A DNA stretch of 64,000 nucleotides from Pedococcus badiiscoriae (GCF_013408925.1 NZ_JACCAB010000001.1:3100001-3164000); one strand, 5' to 3'; shown: positions 1 through 9,857, numbered from the stretch's first letter. The notes: generated by a model not told the origin, from the sequence alone. Program-made: numbers and translations.

Positions 1-144
1 CAGGATGAAGCACGCGGTGCGGATGCCCATGGTCACGAGGTAGCGCCGGATCCGGCCCGCCTGCTCCTGCGCCAGCGACTCCGGGACGGTCGTCACCGAC
101 TGCACGACGGGCTCGTCGTGGTGGTGGCGGTGGGGGCGCGGCAC
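1..144 (-). CDS. DUF3099-family membrane protein (partial; C-terminus beyond the window edge)
   Basis: The first 48 codons are visible, read from a GTG at 144 towards base 1. The N-terminus is His-rich, followed by a segment containing SVTTVPESLAQEQAGRIRRY and then a hydrophobic stretch (TACFIL). This is how actinobacterial DUF3099 proteins begin: a cytoplasmic segment leading into two predicted membrane helices. The function of the family is unknown. It is divergent from fabG, with about 120 bases between the starts. The assignment rests on recalled family sequence and on only a third to a half of the protein. Confidence 0.6.
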   Translation of the reverse strand, partial: MPRPHRHHHDEPVVQSVTTVPESLAQEQAGRIRRYLVTMGIRTACFIL

Positions 145-195
145 ATGTCCACGATAGGCGTCGCAGGATGCGGTGTACCCATGGGTAGTCGATAA

Positions 196-975
<780 letters not shown>

Positions 976-1020
976 GCCCCGCCTCCGACCACTCACACCA
1001 CGACCGAAAGAGACCCCGAC

Positions 1021-1779
1021 ATGCTGCTTGAGGGCAAGAAGCTCCTGATCACCGGCGTCCTCATGGACTCCTCGATCGCCTTCCACGTCGCCAAGATCGC
1101 GCAGGAGCAAGGCGCCGAGGTGGTGCTCACCTCGTTCGGCCGCACCATGCGGATCACCCAGACGATCGCCAAGCGGTTGCCCACCACCCCGCCGGTCGTC
1201 GAGCTGGACGTCACCGACTCCGACCACCTGGACTCGCTCGCGGAGCGGCTGGGCGAGCACGTCGACCACCTCGACGGCGTGCTGCACTCCATCGGGTTCG
1301 CGCCGCAGGGTGCCTTCAACTTCCTGGAGGGGACGTTCGAGGACGTGTCGACGGCGATGCACGCCTCGGCCTACTCCCTGAAGTCCCTGGGGGTGGCAGC
1401 ACTGCCGCTCATGGGCCAGGGCGGCAGCATCGTGGGCCTGACCTTCGACGCGAAGTTCGCCTGGCCGGTCTACGACTGGATGGGCGTGGCCAAGGCCGCG
1501 TTCGAGTCGACCAACCGCTACCTCGCCCGCGACCTCGGCCCCAAGGGCATCCGCTGCAACCTCGTCGCGGCCGGACCCATCCGGACGACGGCGGCCAAGT
1601 CGATCCCCGGGTTCCAGACGTTCGAGGACACCTGGAACGAGCGGGCCCCGCTGGGTTGGGACGTCAACGACGCCCTCCCGGCCGCCAAGGCCTGCGCTGC
1701 GCTGCTGTCGGACTGGTTCCCGGCGACGACGGGCGAGATCGTCCACGTCGACGGTGGCGTGCACGCGATGGGGCAGTGA
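1021..1779 (+). CDS. fabI: NADH-dependent enoyl-[acyl-carrier-protein] reductase FabI (InhA type)
   Basis: Reduces the trans-2-enoyl-ACP double bond in the last step of each FAS-II cycle. The protein has 252 residues; InhA has about 269. Its N-terminus KKLLITGVLMDSSIAFHVAK is the InhA-type cofactor site, HSIGFAP (89-95) matches the NADH-contacting Ser region, and Tyr151 with Lys158 in YDWMGVAK are the catalytic pair. A purine-rich GAAAGAGA precedes the ATG. It is the second gene of a fabG-fabI pair. It belongs to the enzyme family targeted by isoniazid and triclosan; nothing in the sequence says whether this copy is sensitive. Confidence 0.95.
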   Translation: MLLEGKKLLITGVLMDSSIAFHVAKIAQEQGAEVVLTSFGRTMRITQTIAKRLPTTPPVVELDVTDSDHLDSLAERLGEHVDHLDGVLHSIGFAPQGAFNFLEGTFEDVSTAMHASAYSLKSLGVAALPLMGQGGSIVGLTFDAKFAWPVYDWMGVAKAAFESTNRYLARDLGPKGIRCNLVAAGPIRTTAAKSIPGFQTFEDTWNERAPLGWDVNDALPAAKACAALLSDWFPATTGEIVHVDGGVHAMGQ

Positions 1780-1821
1780 CCGGCGCAGGCGGCTCGACCC
1801 ACCGCTACTAGGCTCGCTGGC

Positions 1822-4068
1822 ATGACGTTCGAGCCCGCTGCCGAACCCGCCTCCCAGCCCGGTTCGGAGCCCGTTGCGAAGCCCGTCTCGGCACCCGGCG
1901 TCGTCGTGACGGAGGTGCGCGTCCTCGAAGGTCCCAACCTCTACTTCGCCAAGCCCGCGATCAAGGTCAGCCTCGAGCTGCCCGGCTACCTCGCCGCCGA
2001 CGCAGAGCTCCTGTCGGCTCTCGCAGCCCGCATCGGGCTGCGCAGCGCCCGTCCCGGCGCTCCCGGCACCGAACAGCGCCAGCGCTTCGTGATGCGTCTG
2101 GTCGAGCGCGGGGTGCGGTTGCTGGCCACCGCGAGCGGGACGACCCGCCTGGGGGTGCGTGTCCGGCCGGGCAGCACCCCGTCCAGTGTCGTGATGGCCT
2201 TCGTATGGCGCCGCCGCACCCGGGCGCGCGCGCTCGGCCTCGGGGTGGGTCCGGTGCTCGAGGCCTGGCTCCAGGGTGGCGACGTGATCGAGCGCGAGGG
2301 TGTGGCCATCGGGCAGACCGAACCGGGCGAGCGTCCCTCGATCCTGCGGCCGCGGATACCAGTGGCGTCGATCACCGGCACCAATGGCAAGACCACCACG
2401 ACGCGGCTGCTGGGCCACATCGGGATGACCGCAGGCCTTCGCACGGCATGGTCATCCACTGATGGCGTCGTCGTGCAGGGCGAGATGGTCGAGGCAGGCG
2501 ACTACTCCGGCCCCGCCGGTGCTCGGGCCGTGCTGTCGGCCCCCGGTGTTGAGCTGGGCATCCTCGAGACCGCTCGGGGCGGCATGCTGCTCAAGGGGAT
2601 GGGCGTCAGCTCCAACGACGTCAGCGTCGTCACGAACGTCTCCGCCGACCACCTCGGCCTCCAGGGGATCGACACGGTCGACCAGCTGGCCGAGGTCAAG
2701 GCGATCGTCACCAAGGCCACCCGACCCCGTGGCTGGGTGGTGCTCAACGGCGAGGACCCCCGCGTCTGGGCGATGCGCAACGGCATCAAGGCCCGGCCGT
2801 GGGTGTTCACCCTGCGTTCCGACGCGCCGGCGATCCGGGAGTCCCTCGACAGCGGTGGCCGTGCGATCACCGTGCTCGACGGGTCGGTCACGGTCCTGGA
2901 GAACGGCCAGGACCCCGACCGGCTGGTCAGCATCCTCGACGTCCCGGCCACCCTGTCCGGGCTCTCGGAGCACAACATCGCCAACGCCCTCGCCGGCGCG
3001 GCTGCTGCTCTCGGCCTGGGCCTTCCCCGCGAGGCCGTCGTCACCGGACTGCGCACCTTCGCGCCGGACGACAAGCTCAACCCGGGTCGGATGAACACCT
3101 ACACGCTGCGTCGCGACGACGGGTCGGCCATCACGGTCATCGTCGACCTCGCGCACAACGAGGCTGGGCTTGAGGCCCTCATGGATGTCGCCCACGGCCT
3201 CAAGGTCCCCGGTGGTCAGGTGCACCTGGGCCTCGGGCTGGCCGGGGACCGCACCGACGAGCTGCTCGAGTCGATCGGTGAGGTGGCAGGGCTGCGGGCC
3301 GACAGGGTCGTCGCGGCGCACAAGGCGCACTATCTGCGCGGGCGGACGATGGAGGACCTCGAGGCGCACCTGCGCACCGGCCTGGCGAGGGCCGGGGTCT
3401 CCGACATCGAGTCCTACGAGACCGAGCTCGGCGGCCTCCAGGCCCTGGTGCCGGGCGCCGCCGACGGCGACGTCGTAGCCCTCATGTGCCACGCCGAACG
3501 CGCTCAGGTGGCCTCCTGGCTGGCCCAGCAGGGAGCCACTGCGGACACGGCCGAGGACATCCGCGCCAAGGTGGTCGCGGCGCGGGGGGAGCACGAGTTC
3601 GAGAGCCAGATCGCCGCGTTGTGGGAGCTCGACGACGACCAGGCGCGGATCGACGCCGTCGCGCTGCTGCGCAGCCGGCGACCGTCCGACCCGCGGCTGG
3701 TGTTCGAGCACGCGAGCGCACTCGACGCTGCCGGCAAGGAACAGGACGCCATTCCGCTGTACCGGGAGGCCCTGGCCTCCGGCCTGAGGGAGCCGCAGCG
3801 CCACCGGGCACGCATCCAGCTGGCATCGAGCCTGCGGGTCGCAGGACAGCCGGAGCTGGCCTACTCGTTGCTCACCGAGCTCAGCGCCGAGCGGCCGGGC
3901 AGTGTGGCGGTCGAGGCCTTCCGGGCGCTGGCCGGTGTCGACAGCGGGCACGCCGAGTCAGCGGTCGCCGACCTGATCGAGGTGCTGCTGCACCACGCCG
4001 GTGACGAGGACACCCTCGCCTACCAGCGGGCCCTGTCCGCGTATGCCGCGGAGCTGCGCGGGCGCTGA
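1822..4068 (+). CDS. CphA-like Mur ligase without ATP-grasp, fused to a C-terminal TPR domain
   Basis: 748 residues in three parts. Residues 1-27 are a Pro/Glu/Ala-rich leader. Residues 28-175 (EVRVLEGPNLYFAKPAIKVS) resemble the N-terminal domain of cyanophycin synthetase. From about 180 a Mur-ligase fold carries the P-loop GTNGKTTT (186-193), and HNIANALA and LNPGRMN follow. The ATP-grasp domain that normally sits between the N-domain and the Mur domain of CphA is absent. Residues from about 595 to 748 look like tetratricopeptide helices (LVFEHASALDAAGKEQDAIP). The gene converges on cphA. I infer a peptide-ligase-like role linked to cyanophycin, but the substrate is unknown. A cell-wall (MurT-like) role is the alternative. 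Confidence 0.75.
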   Translation: MTFEPAAEPASQPGSEPVAKPVSAPGVVVTEVRVLEGPNLYFAKPAIKVSLELPGYLAADAELLSALAARIGLRSARPGAPGTEQRQRFVMRLVERGVRLLATASGTTRLGVRVRPGSTPSSVVMAFVWRRRTRARALGLGVGPVLEAWLQGGDVIEREGVAIGQTEPGERPSILRPRIPVASITGTNGKTTTTRLLGHIGMTAGLRTAWSSTDGVVVQGEMVEAGDYSGPAGARAVLSAPGVELGILETARGGMLLKGMGVSSNDVSVVTNVSADHLGLQGIDTVDQLAEVKAIVTKATRPRGWVVLNGEDPRVWAMRNGIKARPWVFTLRSDAPAIRESLDSGGRAITVLDGSVTVLENGQDPDRLVSILDVPATLSGLSEHNIANALAGAAAALGLGLPREAVVTGLRTFAPDDKLNPGRMNTYTLRRDDGSAITVIVDLAHNEAGLEALMDVAHGLKVPGGQVHLGLGLAGDRTDELLESIGEVAGLRADRVVAAHKAHYLRGRTMEDLEAHLRTGLARAGVSDIESYETELGGLQALVPGAADGDVVALMCHAERAQVASWLAQQGATADTAEDIRAKVVAARGEHEFESQIAALWELDDDQARIDAVALLRSRRPSDPRLVFEHASALDAAGKEQDAIPLYREALASGLREPQRHRARIQLASSLRVAGQPELAYSLLTELSAERPGSVAVEAFRALAGVDSGHAESAVADLIEVLLHHAGDEDTLAYQRALSAYAAELRGR

Positions 4069-4070
4069 GT

Positions 4071-4094
4071 CCGCCCGCGCGGCTCCGCGGGTGG
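4071..4094. terminator. Possible bidirectional terminator between the Mur/TPR gene and cphA
   Basis: Arms CCGCCCGCG and CGCGGGTGG can pair with one mismatch around a 6-base loop, in the 62-base gap between two convergent genes. There is no T-run. GC-only hairpins of this kind are common at actinobacterial gene ends, so the call rests mainly on position. Confidence 0.4.
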
Positions 4095-4114
4095 CCGCCC
4101 CAGGTGTGGCCGGC

Positions 4115-4146
4115 TCAGCTGGTGGCCGGCTCAGCTGGTGGCCGGC
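4115..4146. repeat. Perfect 16-bp tandem duplication across the cphA stop codon
   Basis: TCAGCTGGTGGCCGGC occurs twice head to tail, at 4115-4130 and 4131-4146. The second copy encodes the last residues and stop of cphA (minus strand). The first is an exact copy immediately downstream. A slippage duplication leaves the protein unchanged because the first stop met is still used. Confidence 0.9.
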
Positions 4147-6986
4147 TCGACCTCGGAGGCCTCGGCGGCAGCAGCCTCGTCGCCGGCGAGCTGCGCCTCG
4201 GACTGCATCTCGTCCGTGTCGAGGTCGGGATCGCCGATGCCCTCCTTGTTGTGGGCGCCGGCCTGGGCGTGCTTGGTCATCTGCTCGAGCTCCCCGAGCA
4301 CCTCGGCGTGCTGGTCGACGCAGAGCACCACGACGTCACCCGGGTTGGCGCGCGCCATGCAGTGCCGCACTGCCTCGACCTCGTTGAGGACGATCTCCAC
4401 CTGGCGGCAGCGCACGCCCTCCTTGCCGATCTCCGCCTTGGCTCCTTCGGCGATGAGGCCGGCCGTCTCGCCCGTGGGGCGGCCACGCTTGCGCTCGTCC
4501 TCACGGACCACGACGACGTCGAAGTGCCGCGCCGCGATGGCGCCCAGCTCGCGCATGTCGTCGTCACGTCGGTCACCGGCCGTGGACACCATGCCGATGC
4601 GCGACACCTTGCCGAGGTCGGACTGACCGGCCTTCTGGGCGGCGTAGCCGTCCACGAACTCGCCGAGCACGCGCATACCGGGGGCGTTGTGGCAGTAGTC
4701 GACGAACACGTCCACGTTGTGCACGTTGACGAGGTTCATCCGGCCGGGGGAGAGGTAGTAGCTCGTGGTGAAGGTGCGCAGGCCCTGGCGGATCTCGTGC
4801 AGCCCCGCCCCGGCGGCGAACGCCGCGCCGGCGGCCGCCATCGCGTTGGCGACGTTGAACTTCGCCGTGCCGCCGAACGTCGACGGCAGCAGGTGCGTCC
4901 ACGCCAGCTGCATCGAGCGACGGCCGTGCTTGATGACGATCATGTCGCCGCGATCGGTGTGGTCGAGGACGACTGCACGACCGCCACGACGGCAGTAGTC
5001 CTCGATGAACTCGCGGACCTTGCTGCCGGGTGGCTGCAGCGAGAACCAGACGATGCCGCCGGAGCACTTGCGACGCATCTTGCGGACGAGCTCGTCGTCA
5101 GCGTTCAACACGGCGAAACCGTTGCGGGGCACGGCTTCCACGACGACGGCCTTGACGTCGGCGAGCTGCGCCAGGGTGTCGATGCCCTTCATACCCAGGT
5201 GGTCCGGAGCCACGTTGGTCACGACGGCGACGTCGTTGCGGTCGTAGCCGAGCCCCTCGCGCAGGATGCCGCCACGGGCGACCTCCATGACCGCGAAGTC
5301 GACTCGCGGGTTCTGCAGGACCATCCGCGCCGACCGGGGGCCGGAGGCGTCGGCCTTGTAGACCAGGCGTTCGTCGATGACGATGCCGTCGGTCGAGGTC
5401 ATGCCGACCTTGTGCCCGATTCCCTTGAAGATGTGGGCGATCATCCGCGACGTCGTCGTCTTGCCGTTGGTCCCGGTGACGGCCACGATCGGCACGCGGG
5501 ACGGCGAGCCGGGCGGGAACAGCAGGTCGACCACGGGCTTGGCGATGAACTGCGGCTCGCCCACGGTGGGGTGGGTGTGCATCCGGAAACCCGGCGCCGC
5601 GTTGACCTCGCAGATGGCGCCGCCGGTCTCACGGACCGGGGAGGCGATGTCGGGGCAGATGAAGTCGATGCCGGCCACGTCGAGCCCGATCATCCGGGCC
5701 GCCTCCTCGGCGATCTCCACGTTGTCGGGGTGGGCGTCGAAGGTCCGGTCGACGGAGATCCCGCCGGTGGACATGTTGCCGGTGAGGGCGAGCTTGACCA
5801 TCTGGTCCTTCGGCGGCACGTCGTCGAGCTCGAAGCCCTGGTCACGCACCAGCCCGATCGCCGCGTCGTCGACCTTGATCCGGGTGAGCACCTTCTCGTG
5901 GCCCACACCGCGGCGTGGGTCGGCGTTGGTGATCTCCACGAGCTCGGCCACCGTGTGGCTGCCGTCCCCGATGACGTGGGCCGGCACGCGCTCCGCGATC
6001 GCCTGCATGCGTCCGCCCACGATGAGGCAGCGGTAGTCGCGGCCCGTGACGTGGGACTCGACGATGACCGAGCCGCGCCGGGACTCACCCTCGGCGATGT
6101 CGAAGCTCGCGCGGACCTGCTCCTCGGTCCTCAGGTCGAGGCACACGCCGCGACCGTGGTTGCCGTCCAGGGGCTTGACGACCACGGGGTAGCCGATCCG
6201 CTTGGCCGCGGCCACCGCACCGTCGGCCGTGCGCACGGTCTCCTGCTTGGGCACCGGGAGTCCCGCGGAGCCGAGCAGCCGGGTGGTCATGTCCTTGTCG
6301 CTGGCGATGTCCACCGCCAGCGCACCCGTCTTGGAGGTCATCGTGGCGCGGATGCGCTGGGCGTGGACGCCCTGGCCGAGCTGCACGAGCGAGGCCGCGT
6401 TGAGCCGGATGTAGGGGATGTCGCGCGAGACGGCCTCTTCGATGATCGCCGCGGTGGACGGGCCGAACGCCGTCCGCTGGGCCCGTCGCAGGAACTGGTC
6501 CAGCTCCTCACCGAAGTCGAAGCCCTCCTCCTGCTGAACCAGGTGGTTCACCAGCCGCACCGCGAGCGCACCCGCCGCCAGTCCGACCGCCTCGTCCGCG
6601 TAGTCGTAGATGACGTTGTAGACCCCGGGCCGCCCCTTGACCGCTCGGGTCTTGCCACGGCGCAGGTCGTGGCCGGCCTCCTGCTGGAGCTGCAGCGAGA
6701 TGTGCTCGGCGACGTGCCCGAGCCAGGTGCCCTCCCGCATGCGCTCGATGAAGCCGCCCTTCACACCGCGGGAGCAGGTGTGGTTCTCGAGGTTGGGCAG
6801 GAGCTCCACGAGTCGGTCGGTGAACCCGTCCAGCGTGTCCGTCGGGTAGGCCTCGAGCACCCCCAGGTCGACGATGAGGTGGATCGCCGGGCTGTAGGAC
6901 CAGACGTTCCCACCGCGGTAGACCCGGGACTCGATGATCGAGAGCTCGGGTGCAGCGGGACCGGTGGGCGTGGGGCGATCTGCCAT
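4131..6986 (-). CDS. cphA: Cyanophycin synthetase
   Basis: Polymerises Asp and Arg into cyanophycin (multi-L-arginyl-poly-L-aspartate), a cytoplasmic nitrogen reserve. It has 951 residues; typical CphA1 has about 870-900. An N-terminal domain (about 15-165) is followed by an ATP-grasp domain (about 210-485; VVVKPLDGNHGRG, DVAGIDFICPD, EVNAAPGFRMH). The Mur-ligase domain has P-loop GTNGKTTT at 505-512, with HNVDVFVDYCHNAPG towards the C-terminal third. The ATG at 6986 has AAGGAG five bases upstream. cphB lies 38 bases upstream on the same strand, so the two probably form an operon. The last 30 or so residues are low-complexity Ala/Glu. Confidence 0.95.
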   Translation of the reverse strand: MADRPTPTGPAAPELSIIESRVYRGGNVWSYSPAIHLIVDLGVLEAYPTDTLDGFTDRLVELLPNLENHTCSRGVKGGFIERMREGTWLGHVAEHISLQLQQEAGHDLRRGKTRAVKGRPGVYNVIYDYADEAVGLAAGALAVRLVNHLVQQEEGFDFGEELDQFLRRAQRTAFGPSTAAIIEEAVSRDIPYIRLNAASLVQLGQGVHAQRIRATMTSKTGALAVDIASDKDMTTRLLGSAGLPVPKQETVRTADGAVAAAKRIGYPVVVKPLDGNHGRGVCLDLRTEEQVRASFDIAEGESRRGSVIVESHVTGRDYRCLIVGGRMQAIAERVPAHVIGDGSHTVAELVEITNADPRRGVGHEKVLTRIKVDDAAIGLVRDQGFELDDVPPKDQMVKLALTGNMSTGGISVDRTFDAHPDNVEIAEEAARMIGLDVAGIDFICPDIASPVRETGGAICEVNAAPGFRMHTHPTVGEPQFIAKPVVDLLFPPGSPSRVPIVAVTGTNGKTTTSRMIAHIFKGIGHKVGMTSTDGIVIDERLVYKADASGPRSARMVLQNPRVDFAVMEVARGGILREGLGYDRNDVAVVTNVAPDHLGMKGIDTLAQLADVKAVVVEAVPRNGFAVLNADDELVRKMRRKCSGGIVWFSLQPPGSKVREFIEDYCRRGGRAVVLDHTDRGDMIVIKHGRRSMQLAWTHLLPSTFGGTAKFNVANAMAAAGAAFAAGAGLHEIRQGLRTFTTSYYLSPGRMNLVNVHNVDVFVDYCHNAPGMRVLGEFVDGYAAQKAGQSDLGKVSRIGMVSTAGDRRDDDMRELGAIAARHFDVVVVREDERKRGRPTGETAGLIAEGAKAEIGKEGVRCRQVEIVLNEVEAVRHCMARANPGDVVVLCVDQHAEVLGELEQMTKHAQAGAHNKEGIGDPDLDTDEMQSEAQLAGDEAAAAEASEVEPATS

Positions 6987-7024
6987 GGGATCTCCTTGCG
7001 GGTCGGGCAGTGCGAGGCGGTGGG

Positions 7025-7894
7025 TCAGGCCTTGGCCGTCACGAGGGCCACCGCGACATCGGGGTGCTTCTCGACGAAGTCGACGAGGCGAACCTCGGAG
7101 AGGTCGAACGTAGCGCCTGCGGGGAGTGAATGCACCACAGCCCCGGAGACCATCAGAGGCGCACCGCGCCGGGCGTCCGGGGCATCGGACTCGGCCGCGC
7201 GACAGTCGAGGACGAACGCCACCCCGCTGCCGTGGACGGTGAAGACGCGGCGGTCGCGCACCTCGATCGCCGTGTCCTCGTCGATGCCCACGCCGATGAG
7301 GTGGGGCGACGCCGCGACCATGGACATGAGCCGGCCGTACCTCGACCGCTGCGCGAAGTGCTGGTCGATGATGACGCCGTCGATCAGTCCCAGGCCGGCG
7401 GTCAGCTGCCCGTACCGCTGCCGCGGCGTGACGCCCTCCTCGCCCATCGAGATCATGAACTGGCTCATGATCGAGGCTCCCGCAGAGGTCCCGCCGATGA
7501 CGGTGCCGCGGTCGTGGGCCCGGGCGAGGGCGTCTCCGAGTGGGGTGCCGGGGAAGCGCTGGCTGAGCTTGAGCTGGCTGCCACCGCTCATGAAGATCCC
7601 GGTCGCCTGGTCGAGCAGGGCGACCAGCTCCTCGTCGTGGGCGGACGCGCGGCTGGGCGGGTTCACGACCTGGATGTCCGGCGCCCCCAGGCGCGTGAAC
7701 ACCTCGCGGTAGGACGCGACGACCTCGTTCTCGAACGACGACGCGGTGGGGATCAGGACGATCCGCGCGTGCCGACCGCCGGCGAGCCGGACGAACCGGC
7801 GCAGCACCGTCGCCTTGCCGACCCGGTCCTCCGCTCCGCCGATGATGAACAGGGTGGGGACCTTGCGGCCCTTGCGGGCCTGCGCGCTTGCCAT
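7025..7894 (-). CDS. cphB: Cyanophycinase
   Basis: A serine peptidase (S51 family) that cleaves cyanophycin to beta-Asp-Arg dipeptides; 289 residues, cytosolic. Visible motifs are FIIGGAED (16-23), MSGGSQLKL (102-110), the nucleophile elbow GGTSAGAS with Ser137, and DQHF (177-180). It is the first gene of a cphB-cphA pair, and serB ends only 16 bases upstream, so all three could share a transcript. I saw no isoaspartyl dipeptidase gene in the window, so the final breakdown step must be encoded elsewhere. Confidence 0.94.
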   Translation of the reverse strand: MASAQARKGRKVPTLFIIGGAEDRVGKATVLRRFVRLAGGRHARIVLIPTASSFENEVVASYREVFTRLGAPDIQVVNPPSRASAHDEELVALLDQATGIFMSGGSQLKLSQRFPGTPLGDALARAHDRGTVIGGTSAGASIMSQFMISMGEEGVTPRQRYGQLTAGLGLIDGVIIDQHFAQRSRYGRLMSMVAASPHLIGVGIDEDTAIEVRDRRVFTVHGSGVAFVLDCRAAESDAPDARRGAPLMVSGAVVHSLPAGATFDLSEVRLVDFVEKHPDVAVALVTAKA

Positions 7895-7910
7895 TGCGTC
7901 AGCCTAGGAG

Positions 7911-9134
7911 TCAGGGGGTGGGGATCGGCGGAGCGGGGGTCGGCGTGCCGTCAGCCTCGTCCGCCTCCTCGATCTCCTCACGGGTGATCCCGAGCAGGTA
8001 GAGCACTGCGTCGAGGTAGGGCACGTTGACCGCGGTGTCGGCATGTTCGCGCACGACGGGCTTGGCGTTGAAGGCCACTCCCAGCCCCGCGGCCTCCAGC
8101 ATGTCGAGGTCGTTGGCACCGTCGCCGATGGCGACCGTCCGGGACAGCGGCAGCCCCGCCTCAGCGGCGAATCGCCGCAGTGCTGCTGCCTTTCCGGCTC
8201 GGTCCACGATGTCCCCGACCAGCCGGCCGGTGAGTATGCCGTCACGCACCTCGAGCCGGTTGGCGTGGGCGTGGTCGATGTCGAGCTCGCGGGCGAGGTC
8301 CTCCACGATCTCGATGAAGCCGCCGGAGACGATGGCCACGGTGAAGCCCAGCCGCTTCAGGGTTCGGACGAGGGTGCGGGCGCCGGGGGTGAACTGGATG
8401 GCGGCGCGGACCTCTTCGAGCACCGTGACGGGCAGCCCCTCGAGGGCGGCGACCCGCTCGCGCAGGCTCTCGGCGAAGTCGAGCTCGCCGCGCATGGCGG
8501 CGGCCGTGACGGCAGCCACCTCCGCCTCGCGACCCGCGTGGCTGGCGAGCAGCTCGATGACCTCGTCCTGGATCAGCGTCGAGTCGACGTCCATGACCAC
8601 CAGCCGGCGGCCGCGACGAGCCAGGCCGCCCGCAGCGACCGCGATGTCGAGGCTGTGCACGCTGGACTCGAGGGCGAGCTCGCGCCGGAGCCGGTCGACG
8701 TCGGCGCCCGAGACCTCGAACTCGACGGTCGTGACGGGGTAGCGGGAGAGTCGTCGGATGCGGTCGATGTTGGCCCCGTGAGAGGCGATTCGCGCGGTGA
8801 TGGCAGCGACCCCACTGGCGCGCAGCGGCGAGCCGAGGACGACCACGGCAGCCCGGCCGGTGCGACGGCGGATGCTGTCGCCGGTGCCGACGTTGATCTT
8901 GACCGTCAGGTCGAGGTCGCGGCCCACGGAGTTCAGGACCGAGCCCAGGCGGTCCTCGGCGTCCCCGGCAGAGAGCAGCATCGCCAGGGTCAGGTGGCCG
9001 CGCACGACGACCTGCTCGAGGTCCATCACCTCGGCGCCGACGTCGGCGATCGCGTCGAAGAACGTGCTCGTGACGCCCGGTCGGTCCTCCCCGGAGATGG
9101 TCACGAGGAGCGTCTGCGTGGTCATCTCGGGCAC
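7911..9134 (-). CDS. serB: Phosphoserine phosphatase with two N-terminal ACT domains (SerB2 type)
   Basis: Hydrolyses O-phospho-L-serine, the last step of serine synthesis. 407 residues: two ACT-like modules (about 5-80 and 95-165) that would bind amino-acid effectors, then a HAD phosphatase with the nucleophile motif DVDST (182-186), SGGF, and GDGANDLDML near the end. The C-terminal tail is Pro-rich (TPAPPIPTP). The start is either GTG 9134 or ATG 9125; both have a weak AGGG or GAGG at 7-8 bases. The double-ACT layout matches mycobacterial SerB2. It lies directly upstream of cphB-cphA. Confidence 0.93.
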   Translation of the reverse strand: MPEMTTQTLLVTISGEDRPGVTSTFFDAIADVGAEVMDLEQVVVRGHLTLAMLLSAGDAEDRLGSVLNSVGRDLDLTVKINVGTGDSIRRRTGRAAVVVLGSPLRASGVAAITARIASHGANIDRIRRLSRYPVTTVEFEVSGADVDRLRRELALESSVHSLDIAVAAGGLARRGRRLVVMDVDSTLIQDEVIELLASHAGREAEVAAVTAAAMRGELDFAESLRERVAALEGLPVTVLEEVRAAIQFTPGARTLVRTLKRLGFTVAIVSGGFIEIVEDLARELDIDHAHANRLEVRDGILTGRLVGDIVDRAGKAAALRRFAAEAGLPLSRTVAIGDGANDLDMLEAAGLGVAFNAKPVVREHADTAVNVPYLDAVLYLLGITREEIEEADEADGTPTPAPPIPTP

Positions 9135-9256
9135 CTCGTCACCCTATCGACGGTCGTCGAGGGCATCGGCGAGAGTCTCGCCATCCGGCCCAGCGGACCC
9201 GAGCATTCCCAGGTGTGACCCTGGAGGCGAAATGTAAAGAGCCGTATGAATATTGG

Positions 9257-9274
9257 TAGTCACATCTAGTCACA
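9257..9274. promoter_or_regulatory. Direct repeat TAGTCACA x2 in an AT-rich leader
   Basis: TAGTCACA at 9257-9264 and again at 9267-9274 gives a ten-base spacing, one helical turn, in a locally AT-rich patch (about 9225-9300) within the 205-base gap between serB and the small-ORF operon. This is the arrangement expected of a binding site for a protein contacting one DNA face. The regulator is unknown. The rest of the gap shows no gene. Confidence 0.4.
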
Positions 9275-9339
9275 GGCGCTTACAGTCAAGATTTCCTATG
9301 GTGGTGCCCGCGGGGTGGGGTCGAACCGAAGGGGGATCC

Positions 9340-9495
9340 ATGAAGCGCACCGTCACGGCTGCGGCCGCCGGGGTTGCCTTGGCCGAGCATCGGAGCTCAG
9401 GACTGATCCTCGGACTGTCCGTGGGCGCCATGTCACACCTCGGGGGTGGGTGGCTCCGTGGTCGAGCTGGCCGACGGAGACAGGGAGACCCATGA
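9340..9495 (+). CDS. Small hypothetical protein, first gene of a four-ORF membrane operon
   Basis: 51 residues from an ATG at 9340 with GGGGGA about 5 bases upstream. It has a basic start (MKRTV), an Ala-rich segment, a short weakly hydrophobic stretch (GLILGLSVGA), and a basic tail (RGRAGRRRQGD). An upstream in-frame start at 9253 would run through the regulatory-looking leader and is rejected. The stop overlaps the next ATG (ATGA), which suggests translational coupling. I do not recognise a family, and coding status rests on the ribosome site and coupling. Confidence 0.45.
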   Translation: MKRTVTAAAAGVALAEHRSSGLILGLSVGAMSHLGGGWLRGRAGRRRQGDP

Positions 9496-9857
9496 CTCGG
9501 GCTGGCGGCCTTCACGGCTGGGCGAGGCAGCGCAGTCGGGGACGGCGGCCCGACCCTTCTCAGGTGGTTGAGGCGCCTGCGCGGAATCGGGTGCCGTCCA
9601 TCGTCCCGCTGGTCCTCGTGATCCTGATGCCCTTCGTGCTGCCAGCCGTGTGGCTGTCGGGGGCTGTTCTGGTGGCAGTACTTCAGCCCCGCGGGTGGCG
9701 GGCCACGCTGGCCATGAGCCTCGGGGGCCTGTACCTACCGATGTGGGTCTACGCGCAGACGATCGATGGTGGGTTCCCTGCACCAGTGGGCTACCCGCTC
9801 GCAGCGCTATCACTGCTGGGTTGCTTCGTCGCCACACATCGCATCCTGAGTCGCTGA
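9492..9857 (+). CDS. Small membrane protein of unknown function
   Basis: 121 residues from the ATG at 9492, which overlaps the previous stop by four bases. A basic N-terminus (RQRSRGRRPD) is followed by three hydrophobic segments at roughly 36-62, 68-84 and 99-116, so it is probably an integral membrane protein with a cytoplasmic N-terminus by the positive-inside rule. No catalytic motif is visible and I recognise no family. It is followed 37 bases later by another small membrane ORF. Confidence 0.6.
   Translation: MTRAGGLHGWARQRSRGRRPDPSQVVEAPARNRVPSIVPLVLVILMPFVLPAVWLSGAVLVAVLQPRGWRATLAMSLGGLYLPMWVYAQTIDGGFPAPVGYPLAALSLLGCFVATHRILSR

Noticed and set aside
4104..7712. 1202-residue plus-strand open frame
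   Set aside because: It is antisense to cphA and cphB, both clear by motif. Low-complexity His/Asp/Val composition is typical of shadow frames in high-GC DNA.
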